From Candidatus Thalassarchaeum betae (GTDB lineage Archaea; Thermoplasmatota; Poseidoniia; Poseidoniales; Thalassarchaeaceae), in contig PSPG01000002.1 in NCBI GenBank assembly GCA_003193925.1, positions 41,258 through 105,257 on the forward strand: a DNA stretch of 64,000 nt, in the 5' to 3' direction. This document shows positions 44,428-52,215 of this stretch, in pieces. Position numbers and translations under genes: made by a program. Position 1 is the stretch's first letter; each line of letters starts with the position of its first letter. Below the pieces are notes generated by a model that did not search any database, had not been told where the DNA came from, and saw nothing but the letters and a program-made list of their open reading frames with translations.

Positions 44428-45408
44428 TCAGTTCCTCCTGACCAGTAGGATTACTATGAGGACTGACAGGAGCGCGATCGCTATCCAGCGCTGATCGAAG
44501 TCGCTCTGTACCCCTTCATCGTTAGACAGGAACAAATCTTGGGCAGTGTCCAGATGAGGAGACTCGGTCGAGGCCATCAGCACGATGCCCTCTATGTGGT
44601 ATGGGACCCCTCCCCTCATTCCCTTGGAAACCGCCTTTGAATTCGTGATTGAGGCCATTACGAAGTCACAGGTGTCGGCCCTCCTGAGATTCTCGATGGC
44701 CTCGAACTCGCCGCCGCTGTCCAATGGTCTGAAAGGAATTTGCACCTCATAGTGACTCTCCATCCTACTGACGACCATCTTGGAAATCTCGACCTCGTAG
44801 CCCTGCATTTCGGCATTGTCGTCTAGGTTCGACATCGGAGAGTCCTGATTATACATACAGGCCACCAATTCCTTCTCGCCCTCTAAGATACGATAGAGTG
44901 TGCCGCCCTCGGTCGGAGTCGGCCAAGCACCAATGACACTGACGAAATCGGAATCTTTCAGCTCGGTCTCACCGAGGAACCACGTCAGGTACGCCTGCTG
45001 GCCGGTGCTTGAGGAGAATATCCCCCCGAGAGCGGCGTTGATGGCCTGCAGTAACTCTAGGTTGCCCCAGTCGTCTTGAGTGTCGGATCGGGCCACCGGA
45101 ACGTACGATTCGGTCTCCTCGACCATACCGAGGATGGAGAGTCCCGGCAGATTGGCCCTGTTAGCCGGATCGGCGGCGATCAGATTGGATGTCAGCATGA
45201 AGTCGATCTCACCGACCATAAGGGCGCGCATCGCGAACTGATGGTCCTCGTAGCCGGTCTCGATTATGTGCTCGTAAGAGTCGATGAGATGTGATGCGGG
45301 AGTCTCCTGAGAAGTTCCGACGTTGTACTGCAATCCACCTGCTGCAACGGCGGGTGGCGCGGATAGAACCAATGCGCTGAGGCAGAGTGCGACCAATACG
45401 CCCCTCAT
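44428..45408 (-). CDS. Solute-binding protein of an amino-acid ABC transporter, C-terminally membrane-anchored
   Basis: This encodes 326 residues from ATG 45408. The signal peptide (LVALCLSALVLSAPPAVA) is followed by a type-2 periplasmic-binding fold, as judged by SMGEIDFML, DFVMASITNSKAVSKGM and by position next to the permease, and by a C-terminal helix (WIAIALLSVLIVILLV) with positive residues after it, tying the binding protein to the membrane. N-terminal lipobox cysteine is absent, so the C-terminal anchor replaces the usual lipid or N-terminal tether. Sequence similarity to classical amino-acid binding proteins is weak to the eye. It is divergent from the permease gene, sharing a TATA-like box. 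Confidence 0.7.
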   Translation of the reverse strand: MRGVLVALCLSALVLSAPPAVAAGGLQYNVGTSQETPASHLIDSYEHIIETGYEDHQFAMRALMVGEIDFMLTSNLIAADPANRANLPGLSILGMVEETESYVPVARSDTQDDWGNLELLQAINAALGGIFSSSTGQQAYLTWFLGETELKDSDFVSVIGAWPTPTEGGTLYRILEGEKELVACMYNQDSPMSNLDDNAEMQGYEVEISKMVVSRMESHYEVQIPFRPLDSGGEFEAIENLRRADTCDFVMASITNSKAVSKGMRGGVPYHIEGIVLMASTESPHLDTAQDLFLSNDEGVQSDFDQRWIAIALLSVLIVILLVRRN

Positions 45409-45453
45409 GCCCGCGAGGGCCCGCAGGGCCGACTTAGCATTGGTGGTCCACGA

Positions 45454-45463
45454 GACTATATCC
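45454..45463. promoter_or_regulatory. Bidirectional TATA-like element between binding-protein and permease genes
   Basis: GACTATATCC reads as a TATA-like box on both strands. It lies about 50 bases from ATG 45408 and about 35 from TTG 45495, so both units of the transporter may be transcribed from one AT-rich centre. Confidence 0.5.
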
Positions 45464-45494
45464 GAAGAAGCGCGTCAGGGGGCGAGGGTTCGCG

Positions 45495-47819
45495 TTGTCC
45501 GGTGGTATCTCACGACTGCTCCACCCAACGGGGAAAAGTGGCAACCGCTACGTCGTCATCCTCTCCTTCTTGATTCTAGCAACCCTGATCACTCCCATCC
45601 AGGGAGTCGAGTACAGAAGCGGTTGGGATGTCGCTGACAGTGGCACCGATGCGGATCTTTTCACGGCGTCCTACGATGGTGAGTCGGTCTTCGCCTTCGG
45701 TGCTGGCGGCGTGATTCTCCAGAGCGACGACAAGGGTTCTACCTGGGTTCAGCTCAGCTCCCCTGCGACGGCCGACCTGCGCAGGTCCGACTCAACAGAA
45801 GCAGTCTACGACCCATTCACAGGCGATTTGAGGGAGAAGGGAGCATTTGCGGTCGTCGGTGACGGTGGGGCGGCCTATCTCCTAGCCGTTGGCAGCGATA
45901 CATGGCAGAACATCTCCTTAGAATCCGCCGTTGACTTCAGAGGGGTTGCGATGACCAGCGCTACCTCATTGGTGACCGTAGGACCGAGCGGGGCTATCTG
46001 GCAGTACCAGAGCGAGGCTTGGACGCAGAGAGACTCCGGAATTGCCTCGGATCTCAATGACATCTCCTTCCTCGATGGCAGCTCGGGCTTTGCAGTGGGT
46101 GACAATGGCATGATACTGGCCACCGATGACGGCGGACAGAACTGGGAGTACAGAGAGGCTCCCGAAGGGCTGGTCGCTAACATTGTGGCAGTCGACTACT
46201 ACAGCGCCATTCGTGCCTATGCGATAACAGACGAAGGGCACATAGTCAAGTCAGTCGGAACGCCCACTGGCACTGCTGTCGGGTTTGTCTGGGAACTGGT
46301 CGAGATCGAGTCGGAGGGCAGGAACACCAGCCTGGGACTCGAACTGAGCTCGATCGACGTATCGTCTGTGAACAAGTTCCTCGTCGCCGGTCCCTCTGGA
46401 TACGTCGCTCTGTCTCTTGACGGCGGCAACATCATCATCCCCCAAATGAACCCCCTGCCTAACGTCACGGACTTCAATCACGTCTCGACGCTCAACCTGT
46501 TCGATGCTGTGCTCGTGGGTGACGGTGGCGTCATCCTGTACAGCGAAAATGCGGGAGAGGACGAGTCCATCGGGTTCCAGGTCGTCGACTTCAGTGACTT
46601 CGGCCAGTTCGTCGACTACTCCAAAGGCATGCTGATGGACGGATTAATCGCCACTATCAAAATCGTCGTATTCGGCATCATGCTGGGTTTTTTCCTAGGA
46701 ATCACGCTCTCGATGATGAAAACCGCTCCGACCACCCTGAAGGAAATTGCACAACTCAATCGCTATGCGTTGGTTAGGCTCTTGCTGCTCCCAATCTGCG
46801 CAATTGAGGCGGTCACGATTGGTTTGGTGAATGGGCCGATGCCCGCAACTCGAGAGGCGGGAAGATTGCGTACGCTGTCCGCGACTTCCACGGGGCCCCT
46901 CAACACCGTAGCCCTGCGGGTATTCGGATTGGGAATGCTAGGCTACGGGACGAAACTGCTTCTCGCTGTAGTCCCCGTAGTCAGGGCCCTCAACCTAGAC
47001 GGTTGGGATTACATCTACGCGCCTATAGGCATCATAAACCCGGAAGGCGTCACTGGACCGATAAGTTTCGTGCCCTTTCTCAGGGTCCTCTTAGGGATAG
47101 CGCTGATCCTCCTGGGCCTGCTATTCATGACCTCGAAGGAATCATTCCCCAAGAGAGAGGTACGTCTGCCATTCCGTGGCATCACGGTGAAGTGGAATCC
47201 CTGGGGTGTGAGGCCGCTGAACGCTGTCGCGACCGTATACACCGACATCTTCCGCAACACCCCTCTGCTCGTACAGTTCTTGTTCATCCACTTCGGGCTC
47301 CAACTGGGCAAGCTGGTTCAGGGGCCCGCGGAGGCGATGCTAGCGGGTTCCACCAGTTTCTTGGCAGAATTCATCATTGACGAATTCCTGAGTGACAGGG
47401 CCTACATCAGCGCCATCTTCGCCCTCGGCCTCAATTCTGGCGCATACCAGTGCGAGACCATACGTGGGGCCATCGCGGCGATTCCCTCTGGCCAGATGGA
47501 GGCAGGCAGGAGCATCGGACTGAACTACATGCAGACAATGAGGCGCGTCATCATGCCGCAGGCAATCAGGATCTGTATACCGCCCATGGGTAACGAGATG
47601 GTCAACCTCGTGCTCAACTCGTCGCTCGCCATGGTCATTGGCTATGCCGAACTGACACGAAAGGGCAAGCTGGCCATCGCTATTACCTGGCAGGTCTTCT
47701 GGGGTTGGGGCATGGTCCTGATCTCTTACTTCATCGTCACTTGGACACTGGCTCTTCTGCTCAGGTATCTCGAGAACAAGACGAGGATACCCGGACTCGG
47801 CATTTCAGGAGGTGCATGA
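45495..47819 (+). CDS. Amino-acid ABC permease with N-terminal BNR/Ycf48-like beta-propeller
   Basis: This encodes 774 residues from TTG 45495, the first start in frame after the promoter; there is no early ATG. After one membrane helix (~20-37), residues ~40-360 form repeated blades with Asp-box-like SDDKGSTWVQL and TDDGGQNWEYRE and GDNGMILA, like Ycf48/BNR propellers, exported by the first helix. From ~376 comes a first permease helix, an insertion (~410-578) with further helices, then the core with DIFRNTPLLVQFLF (~583) and the EAA loop EAGRSIGLNYMQTMRRVIMP (~668-688), followed by NLVLNSSLAMVIG. It is typical of HisM/GlnP permeases. The stop is immediately followed by the ATPase gene. Confidence 0.85.
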   Translation: MSGGISRLLHPTGKSGNRYVVILSFLILATLITPIQGVEYRSGWDVADSGTDADLFTASYDGESVFAFGAGGVILQSDDKGSTWVQLSSPATADLRRSDSTEAVYDPFTGDLREKGAFAVVGDGGAAYLLAVGSDTWQNISLESAVDFRGVAMTSATSLVTVGPSGAIWQYQSEAWTQRDSGIASDLNDISFLDGSSGFAVGDNGMILATDDGGQNWEYREAPEGLVANIVAVDYYSAIRAYAITDEGHIVKSVGTPTGTAVGFVWELVEIESEGRNTSLGLELSSIDVSSVNKFLVAGPSGYVALSLDGGNIIIPQMNPLPNVTDFNHVSTLNLFDAVLVGDGGVILYSENAGEDESIGFQVVDFSDFGQFVDYSKGMLMDGLIATIKIVVFGIMLGFFLGITLSMMKTAPTTLKEIAQLNRYALVRLLLLPICAIEAVTIGLVNGPMPATREAGRLRTLSATSTGPLNTVALRVFGLGMLGYGTKLLLAVVPVVRALNLDGWDYIYAPIGIINPEGVTGPISFVPFLRVLLGIALILLGLLFMTSKESFPKREVRLPFRGITVKWNPWGVRPLNAVATVYTDIFRNTPLLVQFLFIHFGLQLGKLVQGPAEAMLAGSTSFLAEFIIDEFLSDRAYISAIFALGLNSGAYQCETIRGAIAAIPSGQMEAGRSIGLNYMQTMRRVIMPQAIRICIPPMGNEMVNLVLNSSLAMVIGYAELTRKGKLAIAITWQVFWGWGMVLISYFIVTWTLALLLRYLENKTRIPGLGISGGA

Positions 47820-48572
47820 ATGCCAGAGAATGTTTTGAGGGTCACTGATTTGCACAAGATCTACGCCGGAGGGGTCCATGCCGTCCGCGGCGTCTCGTTC
47901 GAGGTCAACGAAGGGGAGTCGGTGGCGATCATAGGTCCCTCAGGAGGCGGTAAGTCGACTGTGCTGCGATGCATCAACCGGCTGATTGAGCCAACCGAGG
48001 GAGTCGTGAGGCTGCGTGGCGAGCGGATCAACACCCCTGGAGCCGATGTCAACGACGTCAGGTCGAGAATCGGGATGGTATTCCAGTCATTCGAGTTGTT
48101 CGCGCACCTGAAGGTCCTCGACAACGTTACACTCGGCCTGAGGCATGTCAGGAAGATGAGCAAAGAAGAGGCCAAGGAAAGAGCTCTGTCGGTGCTCGAA
48201 CGCGTTGATCTTCTGGACAGGATCGATGCCTATCCTGGCAACCTCTCTGGCGGGCAGAAGCAGCGCGTGGCAATCGCCCGGGCTCTGGCGATGAGCCCTG
48301 AGGTCATGCTGTTCGACGAGCCGACCAGCGCCTTGGACCCCGAGCTGATGGGCTCGGTTCTGGCTACCATCAGGAGACTGGCTGACGAAGGAATGACGAT
48401 GGTGATTGTAACTCACGAAATCAGCTTCGCCGAGGACGTAGCTGACCGTATCATCTACCTAGATGAGGGCGTGATAGCCGAGCAGGGACCCTCCTCGATC
48501 ATTGAGGACCCGCAGAGCGAGCGGCTCAAGAGGTTCCTGTCCGCGATTAGCGAGGGGGAGGAATATCAGTGA
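47820..48572 (+). CDS. glnQ: Amino-acid ABC transporter ATP-binding protein (GlnQ/HisP type)
   Basis: This 250-residue ATPase has Walker A GPSGGGKST (about residues 39-47), Q-loop FQSFELFAHL, signature LSGGQKQRVAIARALA, Walker B VMLFDEPTSALD and the H-loop THE. The high similarity to GlnQ/HisP, and the permease's EAA loop, mark polar amino-acid import. It starts directly after the permease stop (TGAATG), so translation is probably coupled. It ends 12 bases from the stop of the convergent gdhA gene. Confidence 0.95.
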   Translation: MPENVLRVTDLHKIYAGGVHAVRGVSFEVNEGESVAIIGPSGGGKSTVLRCINRLIEPTEGVVRLRGERINTPGADVNDVRSRIGMVFQSFELFAHLKVLDNVTLGLRHVRKMSKEEAKERALSVLERVDLLDRIDAYPGNLSGGQKQRVAIARALAMSPEVMLFDEPTSALDPELMGSVLATIRRLADEGMTMVIVTHEISFAEDVADRIIYLDEGVIAEQGPSSIIEDPQSERLKRFLSAISEGEEYQ

Positions 48573-48584
48573 GCGAATCGAGAA

Positions 48585-49940
48585 CTAGACCATTCCTTGG
48601 GCCTGCATGGCCTCAGCGACCTTGAGGAAGCCGGCGATGTTCGCACCGGCGACGTAGTTGCCAGGCATGCCGTACTTCTCTGCAGTCTCGAATGCGTTCT
48701 TGTGGATGTTCACCATGATGGCCTCGAGCTTCTGGTCGACCTCGTCGCGAGTCCAGCTCATCCTGAGGCTGTTCTGGCTCATCTCGAGCCCGGATGTCGC
48801 GACGCCGCCGGCGTTGGACGCCTTTCCGGGTGCGAACAGGACTCCGTTGGCTTGGAAGCACTCTACTGCCTCGGGGGTGCAGGGCATGTTGGCGCCCTCA
48901 GCAACGGCGGTGACCTCGTTATCGACGAGCATCTGCGCCTCCTCACCGTTGATCTCGTTCTGGGTTGCGCATGGCAGAGCGATGTCGACATTGACCCCCC
49001 AGAGCCCATTCAGGTTGGGCTCGGGCTTGGAGGCGGTGTACTCGACCCCGTCGAAGTGGTCTGCGAACTCCTTGATGCGCCCCCGGCGGTTGTTCTTGAG
49101 GTCCATGATCCAAGCGAGCTTCTCCCTGTCGATTCCGGCAGGATCGTGGATGAAGCCGCTGCTGTCGGACAACGTCACCGGCTTGCCACCGAGGTCGATG
49201 ACCTTCTCGCATGCGAACTGGGCAACGTTGCCCGAGCCGCTGATGGCGACCGTGGCCCCCTCGAACGACTTGTCCTTGGTCGCGAGCATCTCGCGAGCGA
49301 AGTAGACCAGACCGTACCCGGTCGCTTGGGGGCGGATCAGGGAGCCTCCGTAGGAGCGGCCCTTGCCGGTCAGGACTCCGGTGAACTCGTTGGCTAGTTT
49401 CTTGTACATCCCGAACAGGTAGCCTATCTCGCGGCCGCCGACTCCGATGTCGCCCGCAGGGACGTCGAGGTCTGCGCCGATGTGGCGCCACAGCTCCATC
49501 ATGAAGGACTGGCAGAAGCGCATGACCTCACCGTCGGACTTGCCCTTGGGGTCAAAGTCGGAGCCGCCCTTACCACCGCCCATCGGTAGGCCCGTCAGGC
49601 TGTTCTTGAAGACCTGCTCGAAGGCGAGGAACTTCAGTATGGACTGATTGACGCTGGGGTGGAACCGGAGGCCGCCCTTGTAGGGGCCGATGGCACTGTT
49701 GAACTGGATTCGGAATCCGCGGTTGACGTGGAAGTCGCCGTTGTCGTCGTACCAAGGCACGCGGAACTGGATGATCCTCTCCGCCTCGACGATGGCTCGG
49801 ACCACCTGGAGATACTCGGGATGGGCCTGGATCACAGGCACTAGGCTGTCTAGGACCTCCTCTACCGCCTGATGGAACTCAGGCTGGTTCGGGTCTCTTG
49901 CGATTACGCCGTCGTACACTGACTTCATTGTGCTGTCCAT
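48585..49940 (-). CDS. gdhA: Glutamate dehydrogenase, hexameric bacterial (NADP) type
   Basis: This encodes 451 residues from ATG 49940. A TTG at 49952 would add four residues. The motifs are those of E. coli-like GdhA: GPYKGGLRFHPSVN, GLPMGGGKGGSDFDPKGKSD with the catalytic Lys, DVPAGDIGVGGREIG, and the nucleotide loop ISGSGNVAQFA. It interconverts glutamate and 2-oxoglutarate plus ammonia. The choice of the bacterial class I enzyme rather than the archaeal one suggests transfer (inference). The adjacent importer and proline dehydrogenase point to amino-acid use. Confidence 0.95.
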   Translation of the reverse strand: MDSTMKSVYDGVIARDPNQPEFHQAVEEVLDSLVPVIQAHPEYLQVVRAIVEAERIIQFRVPWYDDNGDFHVNRGFRIQFNSAIGPYKGGLRFHPSVNQSILKFLAFEQVFKNSLTGLPMGGGKGGSDFDPKGKSDGEVMRFCQSFMMELWRHIGADLDVPAGDIGVGGREIGYLFGMYKKLANEFTGVLTGKGRSYGGSLIRPQATGYGLVYFAREMLATKDKSFEGATVAISGSGNVAQFACEKVIDLGGKPVTLSDSSGFIHDPAGIDREKLAWIMDLKNNRRGRIKEFADHFDGVEYTASKPEPNLNGLWGVNVDIALPCATQNEINGEEAQMLVDNEVTAVAEGANMPCTPEAVECFQANGVLFAPGKASNAGGVATSGLEMSQNSLRMSWTRDEVDQKLEAIMVNIHKNAFETAEKYGMPGNYVAGANIAGFLKVAEAMQAQGMV

Positions 49941-50068
49941 GGGCGTCACCAAGGCGAATGAACGATTCCTGTTTGAGGGACCGGGTGCTTGCGCGACTGA
50001 GGGGGTCCTTTTGAAGGGTGTCCTTGCCCGATGAGTGCGCGGTACGGCCCCGTAGGGGCCGATAATTC

Positions 50069-51385
50069 TCAGCCGAACAGATGCCTTTCGGCCAACTGAG
50101 CCACAGTGGACTCATGGCCGGGCAGAGTGATTACATAGGCTGCTGACTGGCTCACTTGGCGCGTCCTCAGGGCCTCTGCGATGGGCGTGTGCTCGCGCAG
50201 CCAGCGAGTGCGTCCGTCGTCGCCTACTATCCTGACATCGACCTTGGAAATACGAGGCTCGGCCAGCAGGAGTTTCACGTCCGGGACGTCTACCGCGACG
50301 TACCCGGGAGGCAGTCCTGCTCGGTTGGCCATGTCGTCCTCGAACTGCCTGCGTGAGTCCGCATTGGTGGCGAGCTCGTGCAGGCGTTCGACCTGACCCT
50401 CGGAGAGCTCCTCCCTGCGACGACTGGCGCAGACCTTCAGCAATTGTCGGTACTTCAGTCTGCGAATCATATCGCGGGCGTAGTCACCAGCACCCCCGAG
50501 AGCCTCCCAGATCTCTGCGTCGACCCGGCGCTGCAGGTCGAGCGAGTCAGGCATCTGGTCCGAACTGCGCTCGACGGCTCTGGACAGCATGACCTCGGTG
50601 ACCCGGGTGACCCGGTGGAAGTAGACGGCGCTGTACATCAGCGCTCGAGCCGTCATCATCCCCTCGAGGGCAGGCAGGCCGCCTTCCTCTACGGCGATGT
50701 CGCCGCCGTTGCGCTCGAGGCACATGATGAGTCGGCGGTGATCGACGATACCGTGCTTGACGCCGGTGAAGTGCGAATCACGCAAGAGGTAGTCGAGCTG
50801 GTCGCAGTCAACGGGGCCGTGAATCAGATGAGCTAGTGTGAGGTCTTGGTCCACGAAGTCCTCACGGCCCTCGGTCCACGTCATCAAGGAGCGTTCGCTA
50901 CCTCCGGCGCCGGGGCCGCGGATGAGGCCTGCTATCTCCTTCGGGTCCAAGCCGCGTCGCTCGAGTATGTCGTGGACCCTCTGCCTGTCGGGCACCGACG
51001 ACTCCTCGCCGTCGCGGAGGACGTCGTAGTCGCCAAGGATGATGCCCTCGGTGATCGACATGTGGTCCTTGCCACCGCGCTCGTGCAGTATATGCTCGAG
51101 CGTGTGCGAGTACGGTCCATGACCTACGTCGTGAAGCATTGCAGCGGCCTGTACCGTCGCCGTCTCGTGCTCGTCCAAGCCCAGTGACTCCGCCATCATC
51201 CCGGCGATGTGCGATGTCCCAAGGGAGTGCTCGAACCTGGTGTGGTGAGCGCCGGGGAACACCAAATGAGCCAGCCCAAGCTGCTTGATGTGGCTGAGCT
51301 TGTTCATCTCCGGAGTCCCGAGCAGATCCTCTCGGACTCCGTCCAGTCTGAACTGCCCGTGGATTGCGTCGTTGATGACCTTCAT
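50069..51385 (-). CDS. HD-domain phosphohydrolase (SAMHD1/dGTPase-like)
   Basis: This encodes 438 residues from ATG 51385 (MKVINDAIHGQF). Metal-binding motifs are HTRFEHSLGTSHIA (about residues 47-60) and LHDVGHGPYSHTLEH (about 81-96), with HGPVDCDQLDYLLRD near 185 completing the site. The order and length match the SAMHD1/YdhJ-like family, which hydrolyses dNTPs or nucleic-acid-like substrates. The ~35 codons before this start are dropped because MKVINDAIHG is the family N-terminus. It is divergent from the ribbon-helix-helix gene. Confidence 0.85.
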   Translation of the reverse strand: MKVINDAIHGQFRLDGVREDLLGTPEMNKLSHIKQLGLAHLVFPGAHHTRFEHSLGTSHIAGMMAESLGLDEHETATVQAAAMLHDVGHGPYSHTLEHILHERGGKDHMSITEGIILGDYDVLRDGEESSVPDRQRVHDILERRGLDPKEIAGLIRGPGAGGSERSLMTWTEGREDFVDQDLTLAHLIHGPVDCDQLDYLLRDSHFTGVKHGIVDHRRLIMCLERNGGDIAVEEGGLPALEGMMTARALMYSAVYFHRVTRVTEVMLSRAVERSSDQMPDSLDLQRRVDAEIWEALGGAGDYARDMIRRLKYRQLLKVCASRRREELSEGQVERLHELATNADSRRQFEDDMANRAGLPPGYVAVDVPDVKLLLAEPRISKVDVRIVGDDGRTRWLREHTPIAEALRTRQVSQSAAYVITLPGHESTVAQLAERHLFG

Positions 51386-51587
51386 GCGCGACCCTGCGGG
51401 GCTTCGACATGCCACCTCCCCTTGAATCGCACTATCGTCACGCTTTGCGAAGCCGGCCGGCCCCCAGTACATCGGACGCCGCAGTGGCACCCATCGTAAT
51501 TCAATTGTCTTTCAATTGCAATACATTCAAGTGCCTGAGCCTATCTGCCCGGGTCAGGAGGAACCCGAAGTGCCCGGCATCAGCCCA
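51386..51587. other. Intergenic region with tandem operator-like repeats
   Basis: These ~200 bases separate the divergent HD and ribbon-helix-helix genes. The AT-rich centre at 51497-51530 contains the tandem TTCAATTG repeat. No other gene is seen. Confidence 0.6.
51500..51518. repeat. Tandem TTCAATTG repeat, 11-base period
   Basis: TTCAATTG occurs at 51500-51507 and 51511-51518. Each copy contains the palindrome CAATTG. An 11-base spacing puts both on one DNA face, as for dimers of ribbon-helix-helix repressors bound side by side. The adjacent gene encodes such a protein. Confidence 0.55.
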
Positions 51588-51947
51588 ATGGTCTCGCTGA
51601 GAATACCTGAGGACCACCTGTTGGAAATCGACCATCGAGTGGGCTACGACGGAATGCGAAACCGCTCCGACGTGATTCGCCAAGCGGTGCGCAGGTATCT
51701 CTCCTCGCCCATGCCTATGATTGGGGAGAGGGTGAGGATCGAGGTCGACCTGGGGCCTGACCTGACTGTGCGAATGCGGGAGTTCTGCAAACTGCACGGC
51801 GAGTCTGCGGGCACGGTGCTGCGCCAAGCAGCCAGGGAGCACATCCGCAGAGCCACAGTCGAGGATGCGACCGTGGACAGGATCCTCTCAATGCGCATGG
51901 ACGAGCTCCGGGCGCGCTTCGATGACGATTCGAACGCTATGAGGTGA
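51588..51947 (+). CDS. Tandem ribbon-helix-helix DNA-binding protein
   Basis: This encodes 119 residues from ATG 51588; GTG 51570 would add six. The first domain, MVSLRIPEDHLLEIDHRVGY...RSDVIRQAVRRYL, is a textbook ribbon-helix-helix (CopG/MetJ) unit. The second half, RVRIEVDLGPDLTVRMREFCK...AGTVLRQAAREHI, repeats the same strand-helix-helix pattern, so one chain could mimic a dimer. The tail is helical and charged. The tandem repeat at 51500-51518 upstream could be its operator, giving autoregulation and control of the divergent HD gene (inference). Confidence 0.8.
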   Translation: MVSLRIPEDHLLEIDHRVGYDGMRNRSDVIRQAVRRYLSSPMPMIGERVRIEVDLGPDLTVRMREFCKLHGESAGTVLRQAAREHIRRATVEDATVDRILSMRMDELRARFDDDSNAMR

Positions 51948-51971
51948 GAGATTGAGCGATGGTGGGATGCA

Positions 51972-51999
51972 CAAAAACGCGGGGGGGCGTCCTCGACGC
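51972..51999 (-). terminator. Intrinsic-terminator-like hairpin, minus strand
   Basis: Read on the minus strand, GGGGGCGTC and GACGCCCCC pair with a short loop near 51982-52004 and are followed by CGCGTTTTTG. A stable stem followed by T residues on this strand and not the other suggests termination of a minus-strand transcript. Confidence 0.4.
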
Positions 52000-52115
52000 C
52001 CCCTCGCCCAACCTGTCATATGCGGCCTCGAGGCGCTACGAGCCCGAGCCAAACTGTCCAACGCAGCCGGCTATGATCCGAGCGAGGCTCCGCGGGGTTC
52101 TCGTGGAGTCACTCG
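51975..52115 (-). ncRNA. Putative small structured RNA
   Basis: Between a promoter-like TCAATATTGG (minus strand, 52132-52141) and the terminator-like hairpin is about 140 bases with several possible stems: CTCGC...GCGAG near 52108-52127, CTCC...GGAG near 52090-52110, and the terminal 9-bp stem. No known RNA family (SRP, RNase P, 5S, box C/D, tRNA) was recognised and the boundaries are approximate. The longest minus-strand frame is only 36 codons. The call rests on promoter, structure and terminator together. Confidence 0.3.
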
Positions 52116-52158
52116 CAAGACCGATCGCGAGCGCCAATATTGACATTAAACACACACC

Positions 52159-52181
52159 GTCCCGCACATCTCGTGCGGGAC
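52159..52181. repeat. Perfect 9-bp inverted repeat before the receiver-PPDK gene
   Basis: GTCCCGCAC at 52159-52167 and GTGCGGGAC at 52173-52181 are exact reverse complements with a 5-base loop, about 35 bases before ATG 52216. It may be a hairpin in the leader or an operator next to the ATTAAA element at 52145. Confidence 0.5.
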
Positions 52182-52215
52182 ACCCCCATCCCTACAGTCT
52201 GAAGTTTGATGCAGG

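Larger units (their letters stand above)
51948..52215. other. 268-base intergenic region with hairpins and possible minus-strand RNA
   Basis: No convincing protein gene fits here. The region contains several hairpins, an AT-rich promoter-like stretch at 52134-52150 and, on the minus strand, a GC hairpin followed by a T run at 51972-51999, described separately. Confidence 0.55.

Noticed and set aside
48597..49397. 266-codon plus-strand frame opposite gdhA
   Set aside because: The opposite strand is an unmistakable glutamate dehydrogenase.
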